A stretch of 23,974 nucleotides of DNA from an uncultured Clostridia bacterium (GTDB taxonomy: Bacteria; Bacillota; Clostridia; Oscillospirales; CAG-272), in the NCBI GenBank assembly GCA_937893945.1, contig CALCTA010000179.1, forward strand, positions 1 through 23,974. Direction: 5' to 3'. The notes under the pieces were generated by a model. The model ran no database searches. It was not told the DNA's origin and was given only the letters and a program-made list of their open reading frames with translations. Each line of letters begins with the position of its first letter. Positions within the stretch are counted from its first letter, which is position 1. Made by a program: the position numbers and the translations under genes. Below are positions 7,632 through 14,651 of the stretch, in pieces.

Positions 7632-8078
7632 TTATTTCCAGTTTCCGAGCTGTTCTTTTTTCTCCTGTTCCTGCCGCTCTTTTTCTTCAGCGCTCATTCG
7701 GTCTGTTATCTTATTTTTGTTTTTTAACACGTACAGTACCGATCCGCCGATAAATCCAATAATATAGACTAATACTGAGAAAAGCTTAATGGGCGAAGGA
7801 AAGAAAACTATGAACGGTATCATCCAAGGGATCGTTGCATAAAGGAACTTAGAGCCTACGCTCTGCATAGCATTCTCTTCATCAGCCGTGAGGTTGGAGC
7901 CGTATTTGGTTCTGAAACCGTTCTCAACTTTTTCATGCTTGAACATAAGCGCTTGAAAAATCATCAAAGCGATCAAAAAGATCGGTACGATCGATAAACC
8001 CGTTATGTTTATATTTTTGTAAAAAGCAATGATAGCAACAACGTTGGCTATAATGGCGATGCAATAATAGATAAGCAT
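7632..8078 (-). CDS. small four-helix membrane protein of unknown function
   Basis: A 148-aa protein I do not recognise. It shows four hydrophobic segments at about residues 2-20, 27-45, 78-93 and 97-118. A charged loop at 46-76 (KHEKVENGF, ADEENA) separates the two helix pairs, and a strongly charged Lys/Glu-rich tail occupies 119-148 (EEKERQEQEKKEQ). The ATG has a strong AAGGAG about 6 bases upstream, located within the end of the preceding regulator gene; only 3 bases separate that stop codon from this start. It is therefore almost certainly co-transcribed with, and controlled by, the MerR-type regulator, which makes it the likely target gene. A transport-accessory or stress-related membrane role is possible but not shown by sequence. 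Confidence 0.75.
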   Translation of the reverse strand: MLIYYCIAIIANVVAIIAFYKNINITGLSIVPIFLIALMIFQALMFKHEKVENGFRTKYGSNLTADEENAMQSVGSKFLYATIPWMIPFIVFFPSPIKLFSVLVYIIGFIGGSVLYVLKNKNKITDRMSAEEKERQEQEKKEQLGNWK

Positions 8079-8081
8079 TTT

Positions 8082-8783
8082 TTATCTCCTTGTAGAATCA
8101 TAATATCCAAGCCAAAGACCGTCGATCTTTCCGGCATGAAATACAAACGTGATCATCAGACCGAGTTTAGAATATCTAACCTTACTGAAAATTTTATTCG
8201 AATATTTTTTATCAGCGGCTATCTCGTCAATGCCGATAAAATCTCCAAGAGTTGCAAATGTATCTCTCCGAGCAACACCGTAAACATCTTTAGGCATATA
8301 TTGCAGTAGGCGCGAGCTCAAATGTCTATATAAAAATTCATCGTCGTTACTTATAATCGCATCGGTGCAAAGCCGTGCGATCTCAAGCTCCTCAAAATTA
8401 GCATCAGAACGGGATTGCCAAACACCGTCAAATATGTTTTTCCCCAACTCCAAAGCATATACTGCTTCATTCAAAAGATTGATCTCTTTAATATGAGCTT
8501 CAATAGATGCATATATTTCTGCTCTTTTTGATAAAACGGCATTCTTTAAATCACTTTGTTCCTTTTGTAGTTCAGCGATGCTTTTCACAGAAAGCCCCAA
8601 AGATCGAAGAACTAAAACATTTTTTATCTGCAATAATTGCTCTTCGGTATATTTGCGCCGCGCAGATAATCCGACAGTTGTACTTGTGATGATTTTCTTT
8701 TCTTCATAAAAGCGAAGAGTTCTTGACGTAGTTCCAAGCATCCTACAAACTTCGGTTATATCGTAAAGATGTTTATCTTCCAT
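8082..8783 (-). CDS. MerR-family transcriptional regulator with a C-terminal sensory domain
   Basis: A 233-aa DNA-binding protein. Residues 5-45 are a canonical MerR winged helix-turn-helix (YDITEVCRMLGTTSRTLRFYEEKKII, then the wing SARRKYTEEQ), and 48-75 complete the DNA-binding domain. Residues about 78-112 form the antiparallel dimerisation helix. The C-terminal part (135-230) is not one of the cysteine-rich metal-sensing types: it resembles small alpha/beta NTF2-like (DUF3887-type) folds, with TFATLGDFIG and a final ITFVFHAGKIDGLWLGYYD strand pair, and may bind a hydrophobic ligand. No conserved Cys metal site is seen. It is transcribed with the small membrane protein gene 3 bases downstream. 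The promoter contains a TTGACGTAACGTCAA dyad inside a 19-base spacer, as expected for a self-regulating MerR operon. Confidence 0.9.
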   Translation of the reverse strand: MEDKHLYDITEVCRMLGTTSRTLRFYEEKKIITSTTVGLSARRKYTEEQLLQIKNVLVLRSLGLSVKSIAELQKEQSDLKNAVLSKRAEIYASIEAHIKEINLLNEAVYALELGKNIFDGVWQSRSDANFEELEIARLCTDAIISNDDEFLYRHLSSRLLQYMPKDVYGVARRDTFATLGDFIGIDEIAADKKYSNKIFSKVRYSKLGLMITFVFHAGKIDGLWLGYYDSTRR

Positions 8784-8799
8784 ATCCTCACCCCTCTAT

Positions 8800-8840
8800 A
8801 TTATATCATAACACTTGACGTTACGTCAATGTCAAGTGTA
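8800..8840 (-). promoter_or_regulatory. MerR-type promoter and operator
   Basis: Read on the minus strand, TTGACA (8835-8830) and TATGAT (8810-8805) are 19 bases apart. The spacer contains the perfect 15-base palindrome TTGACGTAACGTCAA (8829-8815), nested in a wider repeat ACACTTGAC (8811-8819 on plus) / GTCAAGTGT (8831-8839). Long 19-20 base spacers with a central dyad are the hallmark of promoters untwisted by MerR activators. An alternative pair TTGACG/TATAAT with an 18-base spacer overlaps it. The site lies 20-50 bases before the regulator's start codon. Confidence 0.75.
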
Positions 8841-8916
8841 AAATAAAATTTAATAAAGGTTTATGTACTCTTTTACTTACTATCCGCAAACAGACGTTTT
8901 TAAATTTTTATTACAC

Positions 8917-8964
8917 TTTGTAGGGACAGGCGTCCTCTGTCAAGAGAACGCCTGTCCCTACAAA
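8917..8964. repeat. palindromic repeat element (REP/MITE-like)
   Basis: A 17-bp perfect inverted repeat (TTTGTAGGGACAGGCGT / ACGCCTGTCCCTACAAA) surrounds a 14-base loop that contains a further CTCT/AGAG pairing, giving a nearly continuous hairpin. It lies in the gap between the MerR operon and the SDR gene, is not followed by a terminator-like T run, and shares GTAGGG / CCCTAC ends with the element at the right edge of the window. This suggests a dispersed non-coding repeat family. The remainder of the 8841-8999 gap shows nothing recognised. Confidence 0.65.
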
Positions 8965-9000
8965 TAATTTTTTGTTTATCAAAAGCTTTCCAGACAAAAA

Positions 9001-9024
9001 ATATCCGCGGCGTGCCGCGGATAT
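9001..9024 (-). terminator. intrinsic terminator after the SDR gene
   Basis: A perfect 11-bp stem (ATATCCGCGGC 9001-9011 / GCCGCGGATAT 9014-9024) with a 2-base loop is followed on the minus strand by TTTTTGTC. It lies 14 bases beyond the SDR stop codon. Confidence 0.85.
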
Positions 9025-9038
9025 CAAAATCTTTTTGC

Positions 9039-9814
9039 CTATTTTTTTGAGTTGACCTTTTTAGCTACCTTTCTTGCAAGCGCTCTCGGAAATACTCTTA
9101 CCGCGAGCGACATCGCCTTGGCGGTAATTCCGTAATACTTAAGCGTTCTTCCCTTCATCAGCGCGCGGTATCCGCAAAGAGCGACCTTGTGCGCGTCCGC
9201 CGCGTGAAGAAGCGTGAACATCTTAGAGCCCTCGAGATTTGCCGCCCTCTCAAAGCCTGTTCTGACAGGTCCGGGGCAAAGCGCCGTAACCGTAACTCCG
9301 TACTGTCGCACCTCCTCTGCCACCGCCTCGGAGAAGCTTCTGACAAACGCCTTAGATGCGTAATAGACAGACATTCCCGGGCCCGCGCAGAAGGACGCTA
9401 CCGAGGCTACGTTGAGTATTTTCCCCGACCTTCTCTCTTTCATCTCGGGGAGATATACCCTTGTCAGCTGCATAAGGGCGATTATATTCAGGCGCACCAT
9501 ATCGTACTGCTTCTGCCAATCGCTCTCGGCAAGGTCAGCACAGTCGCCAAAGCCAGCGTTATTTACAAGCACGTCTATCAAGAGCCTATTTGAGCGTGTA
9601 AATTCGTACACCGCAAGCGCCGCGTCCTTCTCCGCAAGGTCGCAGGGGAAAACGTAAGAGCGCGTACCGTAAGCCTATTCAATTCCTTTTGTATCTCAAG
9701 GAGCTTATTCTCGCTCCTTGCGGTCAGAACGAGGTCGTAGCCGTCCTTTGCGAATATTTTCGCAAGCTCAAGACCTATTCCGCCCGACGCGCCGGTTATA
9801 AGAACAGTTGCCAT
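9039..9814 (-). pseudogene. short-chain dehydrogenase/reductase, frameshifted by one missing base
   Basis: Two adjoining minus-strand frames together make one classical SDR of about 258 residues. The first (9814 leftwards) holds the NAD(P)-binding TGASGGIG at residues 7-14 and runs correctly to KELNR at residue 47. The second, entered at 9671 with YGTRSYVFPCDLAEKD, holds NNAG, the catalytic serine region NVASVAS, YYASK and the CPGPVRTGF loop. The frames would join perfectly if one base were restored at about 9671-9673, where 2 leftover bases (CT) remain between the codons. There are no other stops and all active-site motifs survive, so this is either a very young pseudogene or an assembly/sequencing error. 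GAGG lies 9 bases before the ATG. It is downstream of the PfkB gene but separated from it by a terminator. Substrate unknown. Confidence 0.85.
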
Positions 9815-9851
9815 TCAAGTTTCCTCACATTTTTATATTTTTCCGATATTC

Positions 9852-9885
9852 AAAAAGCACAAGGAAACAAGCCTTGTGCCTTTTG
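9852..9885 (-). terminator. intrinsic terminator after the PfkB-family kinase
   Basis: An 8-bp stem GCACAAGG / CCTTGTGC, extended by A/T pairs across one mismatch, with a 7-base loop, is followed on the minus strand by TTTTTG. It ends the dehydrogenase-kinase operon before the SDR gene. Confidence 0.75.
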
Positions 9886-9895
9886 GTGTCTTGTC

Positions 9896-10825
9896 TTATA
9901 TACGCTCTACGGTTACGTCCGCATATACTCTTGCCACGTCGGCAGGAACAGGGGGACGAGTACCCGCGCTCATACAAGCGGCACTTCCAAAGGATACCGC
10001 TCTCTTTATCATTTCAGCCGAATCTCCGCCATCGTAAACGGCAGAGAGGAAGCCACCGATAGAGCTATCGCCCGCACCGATGGTGGAAAGCGCGGTTATC
10101 TTGGGGGGACGTGCAACGAAAGCTCCATCCTCACACACGAGAAGCGCACCCTTTGAACCAAGGCTTATCATAACGTTCTCGATCCCGCGCGCGTGTATCT
10201 CTCTTGCGCCCTCAATAACGCTTTCAAAGCTGTTTATCTCTCTTTCAAGATATACCGCTATCTCCTCCTCGTTGGGCTTGATGAGCCAAGGCTTCATATC
10301 AAGCAGGTCGTCCTTGGAGAAGGAACGGGAGTCGATAACAAGTCTTGCGCCCTTTGCCTCAAGACGTCTGAGGAACGCCTTTACGTCCTCTATGGATATA
10401 CCCGAGGGTACTCTGCCCGTAAAGGTTACTATATCACCGTCAGAGAGCAGAGGGAGAAGCTTTTCCTCAAAAGCGGTAAGCAGAGCGCTGTCGGTATCAA
10501 AGCCTGTGAAGCTGAGTCTGGTTTCAGGAGCATCCTTAGTATGTATGGTGATATTCTCGCGAATTCTACCCTCTACCACGATAGTCTCGTACTCCATACC
10601 GTCCTTATCAAGCTCACGGCAGAACTCATCACCGTTCTCGCTTCCAACTGCTAAAAGAGCGAGATTCTTTACGTTATTCATAGCGAGAGCTCTTGAAATA
10701 TTAACTCCTTTTCCGCCTGCCTCGCGCTCGGTAACTACTGCTAAGTTTTCGTGGCAAGCCTCAAAATGCTCTGCCGAGCAGTGAACGTCAAACGCGGGGT
10801 TGAGAGTAACTGTAATTATCTTCAT
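9896..10825 (-). CDS. 1-phosphofructokinase-family (PfkB) sugar kinase
   Basis: A 309-aa cytosolic kinase of the PfkB/ribokinase fold, closest in pattern to the FruK/LacC group, which phosphorylates fructose 1-phosphate or tagatose 6-phosphate. The start ITVTLNPAFDVHC is typical of this group. GGKGVNIS (37-44) is the first PfkB signature. KPNEEE (183-188) and GAGDSSIGGF (250-259) give the ATP and anion-hole region, with catalytic base D253. The length is normal. It starts 5 bases after the stop of the SorE-like dehydrogenase and has no strong ribosome binding site of its own, so translation is probably coupled to that gene. The pair suggests handling of a phosphorylated ketose: reductase and kinase may act at two points of one pathway. 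No fructose PTS gene is in the window, so the true substrate is open. Confidence 0.88.
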   Translation of the reverse strand: MKIITVTLNPAFDVHCSAEHFEACHENLAVVTEREAGGKGVNISRALAMNNVKNLALLAVGSENGDEFCRELDKDGMEYETIVVEGRIRENITIHTKDAPETRLSFTGFDTDSALLTAFEEKLLPLLSDGDIVTFTGRVPSGISIEDVKAFLRRLEAKGARLVIDSRSFSKDDLLDMKPWLIKPNEEEIAVYLEREINSFESVIEGAREIHARGIENVMISLGSKGALLVCEDGAFVARPPKITALSTIGAGDSSIGGFLSAVYDGGDSAEMIKRAVSFGSAACMSAGTRPPVPADVARVYADVTVERI

Positions 10826-10830
10826 TTTGC

Positions 10831-12084
10831 TTATATTCTGGGAGCGTGAGCAAGCAGATATTCCTCTGCCTCAGCGCACCACAGACCTCCGTTTCTCTTT
10901 ACGATCTTTGCAAGCTCTGCGTAAAGCTCGTTATCCTTGCCAAGCTCCTCAAGGTCATCAATAGCGATAAGAGGAAGATCGAGCTCGTTGTAACATACCT
11001 TCTTTGCGCCGTTGGGCTTCTCCATTGCGTAGAGAGTATCTATAACAGCGTTAAGACCGAGAATGTGAGAAACTATAGCACCGGGATTGATCTTAGCGTC
11101 CTCGATAAGATGGATGGTCTCAACGGTATCCTCAGGGATACTGCCCGCAGTACCTACTACGTGGATTCCGTCGTAGTGAACACGGTAGAGGTTGAGAGAG
11201 CCCTGCATATCGTGAATAGGAGGACCTGCGAAGAAGTTAACACAACCGTCCTCACGGCAGATCTTTTCTGCCATATTGAAGAGTGCGGGAACGGGAACCA
11301 TTACGAAAACGTCGTCAAATCCGCCGTCGGACATAGCGATAAGCTCCTCAACTACGTTCTCCATATTAGAAGTATTTACGTAACGAAGATCGCAACCGTG
11401 CTTTGCTGCCTCCTCAGGAGAGCTCTTAGCTGCCGCGTAAGCGAGACGCTCGTCGTTAAGGTCGGTAACTACTACCTGTGCAACACCCGCATAGCCCGTA
11501 GCAAGCTCTACTGCCGCAATACCCATAGGTCCTGCGCCGCCGAGAATAGCTATTCTACCGCCCTGCTTTGCGCCGTCGGTACGAACGTAGTTAGTATAGT
11601 CTGTGTGATAAAATCCCTTGTATCCGCGAAGCACGCAGCCGATAGACTCAACGAGAGAGCCCTTGAAGTAGCAGTCGCCCTCAAAGGGAATGAGACAGCC
11701 ACGCTCAAGAACGATGGGGGGAACTACCGCATAGATGGTGTTACCGCCAACGTAGGGATAGGAATAGCCGGGATCGTAGCCGCTCTCAAGCTTAAGAGCA
11801 GGCTGGATAACTGCCTTCTGTCCGACAGTCCACTGATCCTTGAGCTCTTCACCGACCTCAAGTATCTCGCCGCAAAGCTCGTGTCCGATTATGATGGGCT
11901 GCTCAGCTACCGTGGGGGGAACTCTCTTGTGTGCGGTTCCCTGCTTAACAGCCTTATAGGTAGAAGCGCAGATAGAGTCTGTAACAACTCTCATCAGCAC
12001 CTCGTTTTTCTCAATTTTAGGGAGCTCAAACTCCTCAAGCTTGAGGTCCATAGCGCCATAAAGTCTTACGCCTTTAGTTTTCAT
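10831..12084 (-). CDS. sorE: L-sorbose-1-phosphate reductase-like zinc dehydrogenase
   Basis: A 417-aa medium-chain dehydrogenase with the features of SorE, which reduces L-sorbose 1-phosphate to D-glucitol 6-phosphate with NAD(P)H. The N-terminus (GVRLYGAMDLKLEEFELP) and C-terminus (GGLWCAEAEEYLLAHAPRI), the FFAGPP..NLYRVHY..HVVGTAG segment and the SHILGLNA segment all follow the SorE pattern. Catalytic zinc ligands are C39, H68 and E69 (IIIGHEL). The four-cysteine structural zinc loop of ordinary alcohol dehydrogenases is absent, as in SorE. The nucleotide-binding motif GGAGPMG is at 182-188. AGGAGG precedes the ATG, and a TATAAT hexamer (12107-12102, minus strand) lies about 20 bases upstream without a good -35. 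It leads the two-gene operon with the PfkB kinase. The exact substrate is uncertain; related polyol-phosphate dehydrogenases look similar. Confidence 0.78.
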   Translation of the reverse strand: MKTKGVRLYGAMDLKLEEFELPKIEKNEVLMRVVTDSICASTYKAVKQGTAHKRVPPTVAEQPIIIGHELCGEILEVGEELKDQWTVGQKAVIQPALKLESGYDPGYSYPYVGGNTIYAVVPPIVLERGCLIPFEGDCYFKGSLVESIGCVLRGYKGFYHTDYTNYVRTDGAKQGGRIAILGGAGPMGIAAVELATGYAGVAQVVVTDLNDERLAYAAAKSSPEEAAKHGCDLRYVNTSNMENVVEELIAMSDGGFDDVFVMVPVPALFNMAEKICREDGCVNFFAGPPIHDMQGSLNLYRVHYDGIHVVGTAGSIPEDTVETIHLIEDAKINPGAIVSHILGLNAVIDTLYAMEKPNGAKKVCYNELDLPLIAIDDLEELGKDNELYAELAKIVKRNGGLWCAEAEEYLLAHAPRI

Positions 12085-12240
12085 AATAAATCCTCCTGAG
12101 TATTATAAGATATACCTTTACAATTAAATATTAAACCATAAAACCCACAAAAAGTCAAGTGCTTTTGCCCACAAAGAGATCAAAAAATTGAATTTATCGT
12201 AAACATTTTGGAAATAAAGATATATTGCGCACTTCTCTCC

Positions 12241-12269
12241 TTGACAAAAATTGAATTTCATTATATAAT
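12241..12269 (+). promoter_or_regulatory. consensus sigma-A promoter for the LRR lipoprotein
   Basis: A perfect TTGACA (12241-12246) and TATAAT (12264-12269) pair with a 17-base spacer, followed by a GGAGGT ribosome binding site (12288-12293) 5 bases before the ATG at 12299. It lies in the 214-base gap between divergent genes. The rest of the gap is AT-rich with nothing recognised apart from a possible -10 for the minus-strand dehydrogenase. Confidence 0.85.
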
Positions 12270-12298
12270 TATAATAGCAAAATATGCGGAGGTAAAAA

Positions 12299-13303
12299 AT
12301 GAGCAACAATTTATATAAAAAGTTCACAAGGCTCGTCTGCCTTTTGTGCGCTCTGGCTATGCTCTTCGCCCTTGCTTCCTGTAACGGCGACTCCGAGGGC
12401 GACGAAACGCTTGGCGAGATATATCATACCATAACCTTTAATTCTAACGGCGGCTCTACCGTTGACAGCGTTCAGGTGCGCGACGGTCAATATGCGCGCC
12501 GCCCCGAAGACCCCACGCTTGATAACTACGTATTCAGACGTTGGGAGTGCGACGGCAGAGAGTGGCTTTTTGAATCCAAAAAGGTTACCAAGAGCATGAC
12601 GCTCAGCGCTCTTTGGATCCCTGCTATAGAGCTTTTTGAGATTATTCCCGAGGAGAACGGAAGCGGACTTATCATAGCTGATTTCAAAAAGGCAGCAAGC
12701 TTCTCTACCCTTAAGATACCGAGCGTTATCAACGGAAAGACGATCGTCGGACTTGCAGAGGGCGCGTTTGCCAACACGGGAACTGACCACGCGTCAGTCA
12801 TAGTCATTCCCGAAACCATTGTCTCAATAGGCGACGAAGCCTTCAAGGACAGCGGCGAGGTAAAGTTTGACATCAAGGGCACTCTCAGGAGTATCGGCGA
12901 GGCATCCTTCCAGAGCTGTACTCTTCTTGAAAAGGTAAAGCTCGGCGAGGGTATGACCTCAATTCCCTTTATGGCGTTCTTTGAATGCACCTCGCTCAAA
13001 ACAATAGCGATCCCCGAGGGAGTAACCACTATAGAGGAAAACGCCTTTGAGGGATGCTCCTCTTTAGTAACCGTAGTTCTTCCCGCCTCGCTTGAGAGCG
13101 TTGAGGACAGCGGATTTGCATACTGCTCGGCTCTTAAAACCGTGTTCTACAAGGGTACAGAGGAACAGCTTGACGCTATTGAGATATCCGACAGCAACGA
13201 GGCACTTACAAACGCGAAGGTATATTTTTATTCAGAAACCGAGCCTACAGAGGACGGACTCTGGTGGCACTACGATAACAGTAATTCCCCTGTTATCTGG
13301 TAA
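12299..13303 (+). CDS. surface lipoprotein with Listeria-Bacteroides repeat and BspA-type LRRs
   Basis: A 334-aa predicted lipoprotein exported and anchored to the outer face of the membrane. The signal peptide (MSNNLYKKFTRLV...) ends in the lipobox FALASC with lipidated C28. Residues about 43-106 are one InlB B-repeat/Flg_new module (ITFNSNGGSTVDSVQVRDGQY..P..P....YVFRRWECDG....F...VTKSMTLSALW). Residues about 138-285 carry BspA-type leucine-rich repeats with recurring IPxxVxxIGxxAFxxC units (for example ETIVSIGDEAFKDS, EGVTTIEENAFEGC). The protein ends in the YFYSETEPTEDGLWWHYD motif often seen at the end of such proteins. Such proteins commonly bind host or matrix ligands; the target is unknown. 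Transcription starts from a consensus promoter, and the DUF1385 gene follows after 25 bases, possibly in the same transcript. Confidence 0.88.
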   Translation: MSNNLYKKFTRLVCLLCALAMLFALASCNGDSEGDETLGEIYHTITFNSNGGSTVDSVQVRDGQYARRPEDPTLDNYVFRRWECDGREWLFESKKVTKSMTLSALWIPAIELFEIIPEENGSGLIIADFKKAASFSTLKIPSVINGKTIVGLAEGAFANTGTDHASVIVIPETIVSIGDEAFKDSGEVKFDIKGTLRSIGEASFQSCTLLEKVKLGEGMTSIPFMAFFECTSLKTIAIPEGVTTIEENAFEGCSSLVTVVLPASLESVEDSGFAYCSALKTVFYKGTEEQLDAIEISDSNEALTNAKVYFYSETEPTEDGLWWHYDNSNSPVIW

Positions 13304-13328
13304 TAACACATAGATTTGGAGAAATATT

Positions 13329-14597
13329 TTGAAAAAGAACAGAAATAACGAAATAGATGCGGCGCAGGCAGAAAAAATAGCGTGCGCCAAGAAGACCTCT
13401 ATAGGCGGTCAGGCTCTCCTTGAGGGCATTATGATGAGAGGTCCTAAGATGACCGCTATGGCAGTTCGCGATCCAAGCGGCAAGATAGTTCTTGAGAAGT
13501 GGCCGACACAGAGCGGCAATCGCCCTAAAATATTCAAGCTTCCCATAATCCGAGGAGTATTCAACTTCGTTGACTCTATGCTCTTTGGCTATAAGTGTCT
13601 GATGCGCTCGGCAGAGCTTTCGGGACTTGAGGAGCTTGAGGAAGAGCTTGCTCGCGAAAAGGAAGCCAAGAAGCTGGCAAAGAAAAACAAGAAAAAGGGC
13701 ATAGAAGCCCCCGCAGAAGAAGTAGTAGCAGAGCCTGCCGAGGCAGAAGCTGATTCCGTTACAGCCGAGGAAGCAACGCCTGCAGAGGAAGCTCCCGCTG
13801 AGGAAGTCATTACAGAAGAAGCCGTAGCAGAGGAAGCTACTGTCGAGGAGACGGTCGCAGAAGAAACAGCCGCAGAAGCTCCCAAGGCAGAAGCAAAGAA
13901 GAAAGACAAGGACGGCTCAGGCTTTACCGCAGGCATTATGATAATCGCGTCGGTGCTTGGCGTAGCTCTCGCTATCGGTCTTTTCATTATGCTCCCCACC
14001 TTTATCTACGGTTGGATAGAGAAGGCGGTTCCCTTCCTTCCCATAGAAAATTCTGTACTCAATTCGCTTTGCAAGTCCTTCTTTGAGGGAGTGTTCAAGA
14101 TAGCCATACTCGTTGGATACATGGCGCTCGTAACTCTTATGAAGGAGATACGCCGCACCTTCCAGTATCACGGTGCCGAGCACAAGACGATATTCTGCTA
14201 CGAGAGCGGTCTTGAGCTTACTGTTGAGAACGTACGCCTTCAGAGACGCTTCCACCCCAGATGCGGAACGTCGTTCCTCGTGCTTATGCTTCTTGTCGGA
14301 ATGTTCGTTTCCTTCTTCATCGACCCTCTCTTTATGCTTGCAGGTCTCTACGAGGGCGCGGGTTATCTCGTTCTGAGAGCCGCGGTAAAGCTCCTTCTTC
14401 TCCCTCTCATTATGGGAATAGGCTACGAGCTTATCAAGTTTGCGGGCAGACACGACAATATTATCACACGCATATTTTCCGCTCCCGGTCTTTGGCTTCA
14501 GAGAGTTACAGTCCTTGAGCCTACCGACGATATGATAGAATGCGCTATTGCCGCATTCAAGGAAGTTATCCCCGAGGATAACAGCGACAAATACTAA
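13329..14597 (+). CDS. DUF1385 (YqhQ-type) membrane protein with an Ala/Glu-rich insert
   Basis: A 422-aa multi-pass membrane protein of the DUF1385/YqhQ family, whose function is not established. Family motifs are clear: SIGGQALLEGIMMRGPKM at 24-41, RRTFQYHGAEHK at 275-286 and RRFHPRCGTSFL at 306-317. Hydrophobic segments lie at about 202-232, 252-272, 314-350 and 352-380. The start is a TTG at 13329, supported by GGAG 7 bases upstream and by the absence of any ATG before the conserved motif. Unusually, residues about 100-197 are a low-complexity insert: a Lys/Glu helix, then many AEE/EEA/PAEE units, then KKKDKD, lying between the N-terminal domain and the first membrane helix. YqhQ of Bacillus is roughly 100 residues shorter. 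It converges with the DNA glycosylase gene. Confidence 0.88.
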   Translation: MKKNRNNEIDAAQAEKIACAKKTSIGGQALLEGIMMRGPKMTAMAVRDPSGKIVLEKWPTQSGNRPKIFKLPIIRGVFNFVDSMLFGYKCLMRSAELSGLEELEEELAREKEAKKLAKKNKKKGIEAPAEEVVAEPAEAEADSVTAEEATPAEEAPAEEVITEEAVAEEATVEETVAEETAAEAPKAEAKKKDKDGSGFTAGIMIIASVLGVALAIGLFIMLPTFIYGWIEKAVPFLPIENSVLNSLCKSFFEGVFKIAILVGYMALVTLMKEIRRTFQYHGAEHKTIFCYESGLELTVENVRLQRRFHPRCGTSFLVLMLLVGMFVSFFIDPLFMLAGLYEGAGYLVLRAAVKLLLLPLIMGIGYELIKFAGRHDNIITRIFSAPGLWLQRVTVLEPTDDMIECAIAAFKEVIPEDNSDKY

Positions 14598-14611
14598 TAA
14601 AAATAAAAAAG

Positions 14612-14642
14612 CAGACCGTCGAGGCTTTTCCTCGACGGTCTG
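14612..14642 (-). terminator. strong intrinsic terminator after the DNA glycosylase
   Basis: A 13-bp perfect stem (CAGACCGTCGAGG 14612-14624 / CCTCGACGGTCTG 14630-14642) with loop CTTTT is followed on the minus strand by GCTTTTTTATTTTTATT. It ends the minus-strand glycosylase transcript. It may also block the plus-strand DUF1385 transcript, but has no T run on that side. Confidence 0.88.
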
Positions 14643-14651
14643 ATGCGATAT

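Noticed and set aside
9660..9685. Programmed ribosomal frameshift in the SDR gene
   Set aside because: No slippery heptamer, upstream Shine-Dalgarno stimulator or downstream hairpin is seen; simple loss of one base explains it.
10846..12099. 417-codon open frame on the plus strand opposite the SorE-like gene
   Set aside because: Mirror of the real gene over almost its whole length; no ribosome site and no domain pattern.
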